From Giardia muris (Eukaryota > Fornicata > Diplomonadida > Hexamitidae): a stretch of DNA of 64,000 nucleotides. Under the pieces are notes generated by a model that was not told the DNA's origin, made no database searches, and saw only the letters and a list, made by a program, of their open reading frames with translations. How positions within the stretch are numbered: the first letter of the stretch is position 1; every line of letters starts with the position of its first letter. Of this stretch, positions 12,001 through 21,100 are shown piece by piece. Location of the stretch: NCBI GenBank assembly GCA_006247105.1, contig CM016926.1:558001-622000 (forward strand), in the 5' to 3' direction. Position numbers and translations under genes: made by a program.

Positions 12001-15000
12001 CTTGGTAGCCTCAGTTTTGGTCTTAGACTTCTTTTTTGTGGCCGCAGGTGCGGATTTAGTAGTCTTAGTTTCCCTTGTTACTTTCTTCGGGGTCTCTTCA
12101 ATTGGCTCTGTGGGAGTCTTTTTCCGAACACGGCGATACTTTTTGATGACCACCTTTTTCTTGTGCATTTTAGGCTGTTCCACTGGCTCTAACATGGGTT
12201 CCTCGAAGGGGTCAAAGATGAGGTCTGGAAATTCGTAGAGTTGACTGAAGGTAAGGGAGCGGGGTAGTTGCTCACCGTTTTGGGACTCACTATCAAAGTC
12301 ATCCTCTTCCAGAGGAGGGTTTGGAAGGACTTCAAAGACGTTGATTGGGTGAAGGAGCGTATGAAAGGAGGTCCATAACTCTTCGGGGATCGATGCGGCA
12401 GGCCTAGAGTACTTCGCTACCACTTCGTTCCAGACCTCCGCGACGTATTGAGGGCCCTTTTCCACGTCCTGAAGTATTTGTGCCGCCACCGTCTTGCGCA
12501 TCGACCTTGAGGATAATGTCACGCCATTAGCAAGGCATAGTGCCGTGAACCAACTGGGAACTCCTCTTTCGATGACTGAGAAATAAGAGCGTGGAATAGT
12601 GGAGAAGACGTTGGGTGCGATTAGGAAGAACTGAAGCTCGGGTAATGAGAGTCCTAACTCCGTCAAGAATTTAACTGCACCCTTTGCGGCGACCGACTGG
12701 CGTGCCTTATGAACGCTAAGCGAGAACTCTCTTGAGATGGCCGGCTGGGGCTCCAAGGAGCTCAAGGCGGAGAGGTCAGGAAGCTCAAGCTTCTGAACTT
12801 GCCCACCTACCTCTCGTAATTGGTCCGGCCGGATCGGACGCATGGCAAACCCTACCTCCGGAATATCGGAGTTATTAACGAAGTCCATGGGGTTGAAGAT
12901 GATGTTCCTCTCGATTGGACTTGTCAACACGTCATATAAGCCGCCAAGTAGGACCTCGATGCTAGTGGTCTGCTCCAAGGAGAAGGGGAGCTCATGAAGC
13001 TTGCTTCCGAAGATCAAATCCCCATCGGTTCTTGGTGCCAAGGCCTGAACGTTCGACAAGTCTGCACCATATCGTAGATGCGAGGTGCCGAAACTACGGA
13101 AGACACCGGCATCGCAGAACGTGTATTGGTTCCAGAAGGGGCGGTCCCGAAGGATATGTAACATGGATAGCTTGGTATTGGTGAAGTAGGACGTCACCAT
13201 GCGATACCATCCATTGAACCTATCAAGTAAGAAGAGGGATGCCGGGTCCGATTGTTTCAGTGCTGCGACGAGGAACCAATTGGACCGTGCGCGCCTCAAG
13301 AATTCGCCACAGAACCCGCCAGTGGAGATGTAATTCTCATATAATAGCATGTCAACAGGGTCTCTTGGACTTATAGTTGGTATGCTACTTTGATTCTGGT
13401 ATTGAAGACATCCGACTCTTGTGACTGCCCTGTAACCCTTTAGAAGTGTGATGAGATGTCTCTCAATGTCTATCAGCTTGAAGATGTCACAAAAGGCGTC
13501 CGTGAAGTCTGCGGGGGTATATGTCTCTGGCGGAGCGTTTCTTAAAACCTCAGAGATGAAAAGATTGGTACGACGAAGCACGTAGTTCAATAAATTCCGC
13601 TGCCCAACGGTCTGTGGGATGCTCAGAACCTTCTCAGATGTTATCTCCTCATCTCTTGGCTTACTCTTATGGTAGACTTCTGGGTCATGAAACTTCTTCC
13701 CCGTATCCTCGTCGTAATGTGTATCCGCTGCACGCATCCAACAGTTTGGTAATGGCATGAATTGACCGGCAAGGGCGACCGTAGGGATCTCTCTAAGAAC
13801 CCACCGGGTGACTTGAAGGACATGTTCTGGCTCCTTCTTCGCCAAAGAACGCTTCATTGTCAAAGCTGGAGTCGGCGTTGTCATAGGATCTCGTACCTCA
13901 TCAGATCGTAATGGCCCCGACTGATTAGGAGTTGGAGTCGTCAAGACGGGCTCCGTTGGAGATAAAGTAGACGATTTGATAAGATTTGTGCGGTCCTTCA
14001 CCAAGAGAAACCGATTACGTTGCCCATAGAAACAACAGGGAGTGTGCCCGAACGAAGAGACAAGCATGGGGACGGCCGTCTGTAGGTCAATACCGGCCTG
14101 GGTGCACGGGTGAATGAAAAGGACATCATTGACGTGCAACAGGTTTGCAACGGAAATCGGAGGGGTGCAGAAGGCCAAGCGTGGCTCATCCCACACCTCG
14201 GCCTTCGCTTGCGGATGAAAACCCTGGAAGGAGTCCGTAGAGAGCGAGGAAGTGGTGGACGTGCTTGGTTGATATGCGAATGGATCATTCAGACTATCAT
14301 AATTGGCGTCGGCATCAGCATCATATTCCTCATCGTCATCAGGACAAAGAGGTTGCCTCTCATGCGGCTGAATTTGTTGTGAGTCGGTTACGGGCATGAA
14401 GAAATCTGTATGGCCGTAGAAGGATGACTCGCCCGTACTATCGGAATCAACAAATGGAATGTCGGTAGACTCTTCCATGGCGGTATTCGAGGGCATGAAG
14501 TGAAAGTCATGACTAGGGATACTTTCTGTGGAAAAGGGAGGGTTAGGAGGTGCAAGGTCTTGGGCTAACGGGAAGAAGTAAGATATATTGCCAGAATAGT
14601 ACCGCTTCTTACAATACTGAATGGCATCTTCACGCGAACGGCAATTATGAAAGATCGATAACCTATGTGCCATCCCGGGAAGTTGGACCGTCATGGAAAA
14701 GGGTTCAACATGCTCGACTAATAAGATGCGCCCGGTGAAGGCATAAAGGTTCCAATCGCTGATGGCGTCACGCGAGGTTCCTAAGTCCGTAGTCCAATTC
14801 CCAGTGGCTTGCTCAGGATCTATGGGAACAAGGCCACGGTAAGAGTGAATCGGCTTGAATAGGGGGTCTGCTAGCACGCCATTTGGAGCACCTCTGCTCA
14901 CTTGGAAGATGGCTAACGAATTATCGAAAGTGGGCTTGTGGAAGGTGTAAAGATTCGGGCCCACGGTGGATAAGGAGAAGGATCCGAGAACAGGGTTTGT

Positions 15001-15774
15001 GCAGCCTCCCCAGAGGTAATCCAATAGCTTCTGGCAGACGAAGCGATTCTTCAGCATAGCGGAGACAGAGTATTGATCATCCACCCTTTTTGCGGTCTGC
15101 CCTTCTTCCTCCTCCTCACGAGAATAACGTGCGGCCGCAGTCTCCCGTTTCGTGTGCAGTTCCAGTTCATATCTAGCCGAGATGAAGATTGGTCGTATAT
15201 CCATATCGGAGCGTAACCCAAGCTCAATGCCATACAGGAGAAGCTGTTGATATGGGAGTAAGGGGGTCTTCCTACTAGCGACGCTATCCAAGACCGTCAA
15301 GACATCCTCGTGACTACATGAAGGAGAAGAAAACCATGAAAGGAGGTTATCGAGTCCGGACTCTGAAGAGCATAGAGCCTCCAGAATGCCAAGGAAGGCA
15401 TCAAGGTTACCTAACGAATGAGTCAATTGTGCATGTATTAGACCAGCCTGTGCCTCTGGTAAGCCGGCTGTGAGGGAAAGGTTCCGATCCATAAGAAAGG
15501 GTTGAGTATCTTCTTGGCATTGATATCGTGTCGTAGATATCAAGCTGAGATCATCTCTAGTAATGCTTGGCCAACGGATGGCCGAATATATGTCATTTGC
15601 TGACCCCATTTCAAAGACATTCTCATCTTTATGGAGGTCTCCAACGAGTTCTGGAATGATATCTCGTGGACTTGCGACTGTGCATGAGGCATGGGGCGCA
15701 CAGACCGGCCCTCGAATGATGGGGAGCAAGCCTGGCTCATCCCTATTCAGATCCATTTGATCCGTTTGATCCAT
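9097..15774 (-). CDS. Unrecognised 2225-aa protein with lysine-rich central linker
   Basis: I do not recognise this gene. The 2225-aa product has no signal peptide or clear membrane segment. Residues 1-1190 and 1300-2225 look globular. They flank a low-complexity basic linker at about 1198-1300, rich in K, T, E and P, with motifs such as KKKVVIKKYRRVRKK and RGRKKTKKQEE. A basic linker of this kind suggests nucleic-acid binding or nuclear localisation, but that is inference. The ATG follows AAA, and a second in-frame Met at codon 7 is also possible. The stop codon overlaps AGTGAA (9096-9101 on this strand). The gene is convergent with the 3021-aa gene and read in the same direction as the 199-aa gene upstream of it. 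Confidence 0.85.
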   Translation of the reverse strand: MDQTDQMDLNRDEPGLLPIIRGPVCAPHASCTVASPRDIIPELVGDLHKDENVFEMGSANDIYSAIRWPSITRDDLSLISTTRYQCQEDTQPFLMDRNLSLTAGLPEAQAGLIHAQLTHSLGNLDAFLGILEALCSSESGLDNLLSWFSSPSCSHEDVLTVLDSVASRKTPLLPYQQLLLYGIELGLRSDMDIRPIFISARYELELHTKRETAAARYSREEEEEGQTAKRVDDQYSVSAMLKNRFVCQKLLDYLWGGCTNPVLGSFSLSTVGPNLYTFHKPTFDNSLAIFQVSRGAPNGVLADPLFKPIHSYRGLVPIDPEQATGNWTTDLGTSRDAISDWNLYAFTGRILLVEHVEPFSMTVQLPGMAHRLSIFHNCRSREDAIQYCKKRYYSGNISYFFPLAQDLAPPNPPFSTESIPSHDFHFMPSNTAMEESTDIPFVDSDSTGESSFYGHTDFFMPVTDSQQIQPHERQPLCPDDDEEYDADADANYDSLNDPFAYQPSTSTTSSLSTDSFQGFHPQAKAEVWDEPRLAFCTPPISVANLLHVNDVLFIHPCTQAGIDLQTAVPMLVSSFGHTPCCFYGQRNRFLLVKDRTNLIKSSTLSPTEPVLTTPTPNQSGPLRSDEVRDPMTTPTPALTMKRSLAKKEPEHVLQVTRWVLREIPTVALAGQFMPLPNCWMRAADTHYDEDTGKKFHDPEVYHKSKPRDEEITSEKVLSIPQTVGQRNLLNYVLRRTNLFISEVLRNAPPETYTPADFTDAFCDIFKLIDIERHLITLLKGYRAVTRVGCLQYQNQSSIPTISPRDPVDMLLYENYISTGGFCGEFLRRARSNWFLVAALKQSDPASLFLLDRFNGWYRMVTSYFTNTKLSMLHILRDRPFWNQYTFCDAGVFRSFGTSHLRYGADLSNVQALAPRTDGDLIFGSKLHELPFSLEQTTSIEVLLGGLYDVLTSPIERNIIFNPMDFVNNSDIPEVGFAMRPIRPDQLREVGGQVQKLELPDLSALSSLEPQPAISREFSLSVHKARQSVAAKGAVKFLTELGLSLPELQFFLIAPNVFSTIPRSYFSVIERGVPSWFTALCLANGVTLSSRSMRKTVAAQILQDVEKGPQYVAEVWNEVVAKYSRPAASIPEELWTSFHTLLHPINVFEVLPNPPLEEDDFDSESQNGEQLPRSLTFSQLYEFPDLIFDPFEEPMLEPVEQPKMHKKKVVIKKYRRVRKKTPTEPIEETPKKVTRETKTTKSAPAATKKKSKTKTEATKEPITEPEENPKRGRKKTKKQEEPKEVEPARKRAPKTQKDEPKNSQATQNEAPTVSRPVNSYSLKQGTIEQYAETVIRLIQESGLIERFSASQKAAIAAFAADNFMVKRCNKAELHEIHGRIQRNFLEGGALPIYGSQTCPFLSTQAFKRSAAVAKVLQRYMGSYHRPLQTGNDYQAPHQYLLCSFNNLYYPISTLLQYAPRALREGRGPLTHGATHAISGHLSILVSAGAQDELHQDMLEQIVYPFHQLQGTTVPPQPIPNVAIETRLTKMETMWSERHQSLLGALGMRFKRIDNDMGTAAIGVLPSSLEERAIFQTRLLSVHGFIFRLGKALDKPEYVSKTAIVGALAKFRMDSRVKYAICRDWWLEQRLLISCRQIFVELRQPQDACMGLRVLLPVGLSTGYYTNVTSGSPLHISPMSLSHEPFSNYVLGNANLNIANSIKSNSARIMHSSYMAVGTKGNVDGRERFRLDLVTSVRAQYADFRYYPGATLKRLSFSPSIAMRTGLGTANNISWTRTGRRVYRAPTLQKCPPTIRAAVETIRNYSVMQYASDLEHAYLQQLATSITRVGKQRYDLSKLSRLNPTQIVEGGAVGGHGVGDDVYGKIPHIRVQHCGLEVYNIHHEVARVILHKLILMSEEYKRHSTGFTGLFVFPDKLLVDMIQKSPDTSPLYGLSVDNPRFYMTLFDPATKVEQVQALVADLPYCGFQLSTDICSVLHHSDDWEVFGYDLLFQFLEMLTTATTTSPFYTVSGYLAKESSVHIRNLTQYNGLVESPIFLTTLETRLNHLLLKQVNAFIAFLEMIQGILQLVRNSVAYHFPYTQGQEANPINIFMQSFLHPDNCMLPETIQTAEALLRAVTDNPRIQSSSFRGITILMDATKKFFNRYRYLFLLLLLGKVVTDSFSLMRNTSIQAEQISALAMEIIWQLRMFYFEAYQVALSEDYVASALAWRRQRVRAYLIQQGMLRE

Positions 15775-15800
15775 TTTCCATCTTCAAGTAACACTGCTCG

Positions 15801-16400
15801 TTATAGATAGAACCTTCGCGTCCCTTGTAGACGCGATCGGATCTGTACGAGGTCGGCGTCGGCAAGTCTCAGGTGTTGTATGATGGTGGCGCCAACAATT
15901 ACGAGTATAGGGTCTTCGGACTCCAAGTGCCGTAGGAGTTGTTGAAGGGTTTCGGGGCCAACGTCACGAATTCCTGGAAGAAGACAAGCGACCCGAATAA
16001 GAATGGTAGCGGATGGTCCTATGAGGAGGGTTTGCAGTACATCATCTGGGATACGTTCCACGGGCCTTTGTCTTGCAAAGGTAATGAGTACCGCTGCTTC
16101 TTCATCAGTGTAGCTTCTATTCTGTAGTAAAAGGCCTGTAAGATTAGTGGTGAGTTTATCAGCATGGAAGGCGGCCAGGAGGGACGTGATGGGGATAGGA
16201 GTAGGCTCAGAGGCCAATAGTGGGCCGATCAAAGAACTAACAACTTTCACCCCCTCAATGATTAATCTTTCTGCCATTATGGTCCCTCGAATCACTTCAA
16301 GAATTCGAAGGATAGTTCGACGGTTATCCTCGAAGGGCCGGCGGGAACGTATCACGATGATAGCCAACGCTACACGTAAGCGCTGTGTATCCTCTTCCAT
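15801..16400 (-). CDS. Small all-helical protein, unknown function
   Basis: The 199-aa product has no recognised domain. It is rich in Leu, Ile, Val and Arg with regular helical periodicity, and short paired helices such as VLQTLLIGPSATILIRVACLL and TLQQLLRHLES suggest a HEAT/ARM-like solenoid; this is inference only. There is no signal peptide. The gene is divergent from the NEK-ankyrin kinase, with only 9 bp between the two start codons, so both must use the same tiny promoter. Its stop lies 26 bp upstream of the 2225-aa gene on the same strand. Confidence 0.7.
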   Translation of the reverse strand: MEEDTQRLRVALAIIVIRSRRPFEDNRRTILRILEVIRGTIMAERLIIEGVKVVSSLIGPLLASEPTPIPITSLLAAFHADKLTTNLTGLLLQNRSYTDEEAAVLITFARQRPVERIPDDVLQTLLIGPSATILIRVACLLPGIRDVGPETLQQLLRHLESEDPILVIVGATIIQHLRLADADLVQIRSRLQGTRRFYL

Positions 16401-16409
16401 GCCGAAAAA
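16401..16409. promoter_or_regulatory. 9-bp intergenic between divergent starts
   Basis: The bases gccgaaaaa are all that separate the ATG of the minus-strand helical gene from the ATG of the plus-strand kinase. The A-run fits the A-rich initiator that sits just before start codons in Giardia-type genomes. Transcription in the two directions must therefore start within or beside this element, giving near-leaderless mRNAs. Confidence 0.55.
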
Positions 16410-18107
16410 ATGCGGGGAACTTATACGTCAGTATTCACTGATGACTTCGAGATTAGTGAGGGGCTTGGAAAGGGTGGTTTCGGACATGTCTATAAGGTCA
16501 TTCGGAAGATGGATGGTGCTCTTTTCGCATGCAAGGAGATGGATTATGCTCATTTCTCCTCAGTCAAACTCCGGTTAATCGAGACGGAAGCCTCCATCAT
16601 GAAGCTTCTCGATCATCCCCATATTGCACGATTGGAGGCGATATATGATGATACTGAGAAGAAAGTGATGCAATTAGTGATGGAACTTTTCACCAATGGC
16701 GACTTGAATGGGTTGATCAAGAGAATGCGGATCTCAGACCTTTGTCTTTCCGAGGCTCAGGTCTGGTGTATTGCTAGAGCCCTTTTAAGCGCTCTCGATT
16801 ACATGCATTCTGGTCCTAAGTTCCCCGTTGGTGATGTTTGCATCATTCATCGGGACATCAAGCCTGAAAACATCATGCTGAGTGAGGCGTACATGGTGAA
16901 GCTCATAGACTTCGGGATTTGTAAGATTCTTGACGAGAAGGTTGCACATACGCGTTGTGGTTCCTCAAATTATGCCGCCCCCGAAATCTTCGTTAAGAAC
17001 CCAGCGTACCGAGAGAATATTGACATCTGGGCATTAGGTTGTGTCCTTTACGAGCTAGTCCGTGCGGAAACCCTTTTTAACTTCGATGTTTCAAAGGGGA
17101 ATCCAGAACCAATCACCACGGTTCCTAGGATCACCTTTCCTGGGTATTCGAGAGAACTAGAAGAGCTTGTCCAAAGCATGCTCATTCTTGACCCAGATCG
17201 TAGACCATCAGCACAGCACCTCATGGAAAGCATTTCATATCGACACATTCCGCAAGTCCCTGCAATCCCAAAGAAATATAATCTTTCTCTTTGCACCCAA
17301 CCGCTATACAAGCATGCTCTACAAAGGCTAGATGGAAAACTGAATCGTAAGGACGAGACGGAGCAACAAACCCTTGCCAGAAAGGGCCAGACCAGTAGTC
17401 TCAAAGCTCTTCTTAGTGTGAGCGTATATTGCGTTAATAATCAAGGAAAGACCGCGCTTCATCTCGCTGTCGAGGCCGGGAAGAAGTTTTCTGCCAAAGC
17501 CCTCCTCCCATATGAAGCCCGATTTAGAGACAATGATGGCTTCACCGCCTTAGGCTTGGCGGTGAACGCTGGGAATAACGACCTTATTGATGTTTTGCTT
17601 CCCATGGAGGCGCCTCCTCGAGAGCTTTGCACCGCGACCTATCCGATAGATGACCTGGGGATGACACCCTTGATGTGGGAGGCGGTGAAGAATGACTCCG
17701 GTGCCGCCCATTGCATGCTAGCTCAGCGCGGAAGACAAACCCCAGACGGTAGGACCGCTCTCATGTTCGCTGCCGAGTATGGGAGTACCGAGGTTGCTAA
17801 GTTACTACTTGATGAGGCGGGAATGCAGACTAGTAACGGTGAGTTTGCTTTACTCTATGCCCTGGAGAATGGGCATCTAGATATCGTCGAACTCCTTCTA
17901 GAAAAGGAACAACACCTCACAACAATTGATAATCGGACTGCTCAAACAGCCGCTGCATATTTGAATAATGGCAACATTTTATCACGTTTTCCACGTGGTG
18001 ACGAACAGTCCTCGGCCCTCTGGAGCGTTCTTGGAGATCCCTCCCGTGATGGGCCCGCCCCCGCCTTACAGAGCACGCTCGCATGCCTTGCCGAGTTGCT
18101 TCAATGA
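16410..18107 (+). CDS. NEK-type protein kinase with C-terminal ankyrin repeats
   Basis: This 565-aa protein has an N-terminal Ser/Thr kinase domain (about 12-285) with all key elements visible. The Gly loop is GLGKGGFG (18-25), the ATP lysine is K42 in ACKEM, the catalytic loop is HRDIKPEN (147-154), the metal motif is DFG (167-169) and the APE motif is at 190-192. It should be active. Residues about 325-540 carry ankyrin repeats, with motifs such as GKTALHLAVEAG and GRTALMFAAEYG. The NEK-ankyrin architecture is the hallmark of the large diplomonad NEK family, usually linked to the cytoskeleton and cell cycle. The gene is followed after 21 bp by CFAP44 in the same orientation. Confidence 0.9.
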   Translation: MRGTYTSVFTDDFEISEGLGKGGFGHVYKVIRKMDGALFACKEMDYAHFSSVKLRLIETEASIMKLLDHPHIARLEAIYDDTEKKVMQLVMELFTNGDLNGLIKRMRISDLCLSEAQVWCIARALLSALDYMHSGPKFPVGDVCIIHRDIKPENIMLSEAYMVKLIDFGICKILDEKVAHTRCGSSNYAAPEIFVKNPAYRENIDIWALGCVLYELVRAETLFNFDVSKGNPEPITTVPRITFPGYSRELEELVQSMLILDPDRRPSAQHLMESISYRHIPQVPAIPKKYNLSLCTQPLYKHALQRLDGKLNRKDETEQQTLARKGQTSSLKALLSVSVYCVNNQGKTALHLAVEAGKKFSAKALLPYEARFRDNDGFTALGLAVNAGNNDLIDVLLPMEAPPRELCTATYPIDDLGMTPLMWEAVKNDSGAAHCMLAQRGRQTPDGRTALMFAAEYGSTEVAKLLLDEAGMQTSNGEFALLYALENGHLDIVELLLEKEQHLTTIDNRTAQTAAAYLNNGNILSRFPRGDEQSSALWSVLGDPSRDGPAPALQSTLACLAELLQ

Positions 18108-18128
18108 GACAGATTCCACAGTAAAAAA
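18108..18128 (+). promoter_or_regulatory. Fused poly(A) signal and initiator between tandem genes
   Basis: This 21-bp gap contains AGTAAAAAA (18120-18128). Its first six bases match the AGTRAA poly(A) signal for the kinase, 12 bp after its stop. Its A-run abuts the ATG of CFAP44 and matches the A-rich initiator. One nine-base element therefore appears to end one gene and start the next. Confidence 0.6.
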
Positions 18129-21100
18129 ATGTCTGAGACGATGGTTGCTCCGATACGTGTGGGGAGCACAATCGTAAGTAGCCAGAACACTCCCGGAGAC
18201 CTTTACAACGAGCTATACACATTTGGGATCGATACCAACGGGTTCTCGAATCTGGCCCATTTGAGTAACCGGTACCTCGTCTTCGCGAGCGGGAACGCCA
18301 TCTGCGCCATGGACACCGAGACAGGAGCGAGGACGGCCGTTCCCTCGTTCACGATGGGGGGTGTCACCACATTAGCGGTAACACATGACCATTCGCACCT
18401 CGCCGTCGGGTTTGCGAGTAGGCAGGTGGGGGCCTTGGTCTATATCTTCCGCATCAGCATCGACAGGCCAGGGATGACGGAAGGAGACTTTCCAATTGTT
18501 GAGATGATACCACCAGATGCACACTTTGAGCTACTTCCACCTATAGAGATATCAGCCAAGATGCACTTGATTCATGAGGTCACCCTTAAGAGTGTTGGGA
18601 AGCTGGGAGTAGCGGCCATGTCGTTCAACCACGACTCGACCCTTTTGGCCATAGTCTCATGTTCTCCGGACTATCAGCTCTCCATTTATGACTGGCAACA
18701 CGAAAAGCTTCTTCTGAAGGCCCCTGCGTTCACAAGCGACGTTTATCGGGTATCTTTTTGTCGTTACACGCTGGATGCTCTGATAACAGGAGGGAAGAAT
18801 CACTTGAAGCTTTGGGAGATGGCCATGACCTTTACGGGTCCGAAACTCCAGGGCGAGCTAGCAAAATTCGGTATTCTTGACTCGTCCGACTGCACAGCTT
18901 TTCTTGAACTTCCCTCAGGGAACACCCTTTCGGGTTGTGGTACTGGTGAGATCGTCCTTTGGGAGGCGACTACCGTCCGGATCGTCTTCCAACGCCCAGG
19001 TGGTCGGCGTTGTCATGATGGACGAGTCGAATTCCTATACTGTGACCTTGATGGTCTTTTTACACGTAGTGCTGCGGCTGTCTTCGCGACAGATGATGGG
19101 TCGTTTGAAAAGCCCTCTACAACACATAAGCCAACGCTTCTATATTACAACCTACTCCTTAGAGGAATTCCTTCAGCCTCCGATGGTTGGTTCACTTCGG
19201 AAGGGGGAGCAGACCAGCAACGAAAGACTGCCCAAGAGGGCGTTTCGAGCGCACAGCTTGCAGATGGGTTTGACGAGTCACACGTGAAACACTTCCTTCC
19301 GGTCATCGTGACGGCCGGCTCTGATGGCTATGTACGCCTCTGGTCGGGCCATGAGATCTTACAGTCACAATTCAAGGATAACGGCGATAGTGTCTTCTTC
19401 GAGATCACCCCCGTCGAGGAGATCTACATTGGCCCGGGTTCCTGTATTCGCACCATGTCTCTCAGTCCCGATTCCTATTCCATCGCGATGCAAGACGCTG
19501 GAGCTGGAGGGATAATCATCGTTGATATTGCGACGCGAAACCTTCGTCGGATCTGTTGTGGGCATGGTGGATCGGTTCGTTCCATTGCGTGCATGAACAC
19601 GTACACCGACCTGAACCTGAGCGGGACGAATGCCGATACAAATGCCATGAGTATGCGTTCCGGGCTTGTAGCTACGCTTGGAGACTCCGGAGTGGTGTTC
19701 CTTCACGATCTGGCCGCACGGAAACTTGTCTCGATGAAGGTGCCCGCTTGTGGGCGCGGAACCAAGTTGATCTTCATCCATAATGGGATCTGCCTCGTTG
19801 TTGGGTATACCGATGGGTCTGTTCGGTTCTACTCGGTCTTTTACGAGCCGCCCAAAACAACCGAGGAGGAGGATGAGGTGTCGGAGCTTGAGGATTGCCT
19901 GTTCCTCATCAAGGCCTTCAAGTGTTTCAACGATCCTGTCGTCGATATCACATGTTCCTCAGAGGGTTTAGTCACCATTCTTAGCGCTAATGGGCAGCTC
20001 TTCCTCGTTCGTACCTCACTCTCACTCGTTCGTCAAGGGTTGCCTGGGGATATCACGACATCATTGGATGAGCAAGAAAAGCTATCGGCACTGGCCCGTG
20101 GGCTTCTCAACGTCAAGGATGCAGAGGCCGAAGAGCTTTGCCGGAAGGAGCTCGAGATCAACCTCGCGGGTGCCAAAGGAACGCTTGGGATGACTACTCA
20201 CGATGTCCTACCGTTGGGATACTTTGATCTTCATATGTCCGTCTTCAAGGAGTCGGCCGAGAAGACGATGCAACGCTTACGGAATCTCTTCTTCGTTACG
20301 CCCACCTTATTGGCGATGACGGTTACAAATTGTTCGTCTCCCGAGAACCGTATAGCGGCCATACCTCTCCCCAGCCTTTCTACTCTTCTAGAGTATAGGA
20401 AGGGCGCCCGAGATGAACCTGTCGTCTCGGCCGTGGAAGAACCCGCCTCCGGAGACTCAATCCCCGTCATGGCCTCATCGATCTCCTACGACCTATCTTC
20501 TCTTATCACTGGCGAGCCTAGGTTCCTTTCCATTCATATCCCCGCCACGCCTCTCCCCGGGACCTGTGAGGCGACGATCGCCAAGGTTGAGAAGGCGGTC
20601 GTCCAGAAGCAGATCAATGCAATGCTCCCGTCTCGTGGTGCCGTTGAGTCGGCCATGGACGCCTTACTCGCCATGGAGATGGAGGAGGAAAAGGAGGAGC
20701 AAGAATCTGACGAGGAAGAGGAGGAGGAAGAGTATGACGAGGAAGGAAACCTGATCGAGAAGCCAAAAAAGAAGAAGATCGACCCCAATGACCCTGTCTA
20801 TGAAGATACAACGCAGCCGCAGAACTTCGATTTCGTTCAGTTCAGCATTGTAACTGGACCCGATTCCGACCCCATGAGTAGTCGTGTGCTCCTTCTCGTG
20901 AATCTCTTTGTCGAGGAGGAGATTCGTAATCGTGCTGAAAGTGCAATGGCCAACGTTCGGGCACGAGCAGAGTCCAATTCCGCCGCGTCTATGGCTTCTG
21001 TTGGAGACCCTGCAGTCTTCTGTGCAGCCCTAGCCGTCGCAGAGGCCCGTGCAACATATCGTAGTAGCCTCATCTATTCGTTTGACTACTCCACTATATG

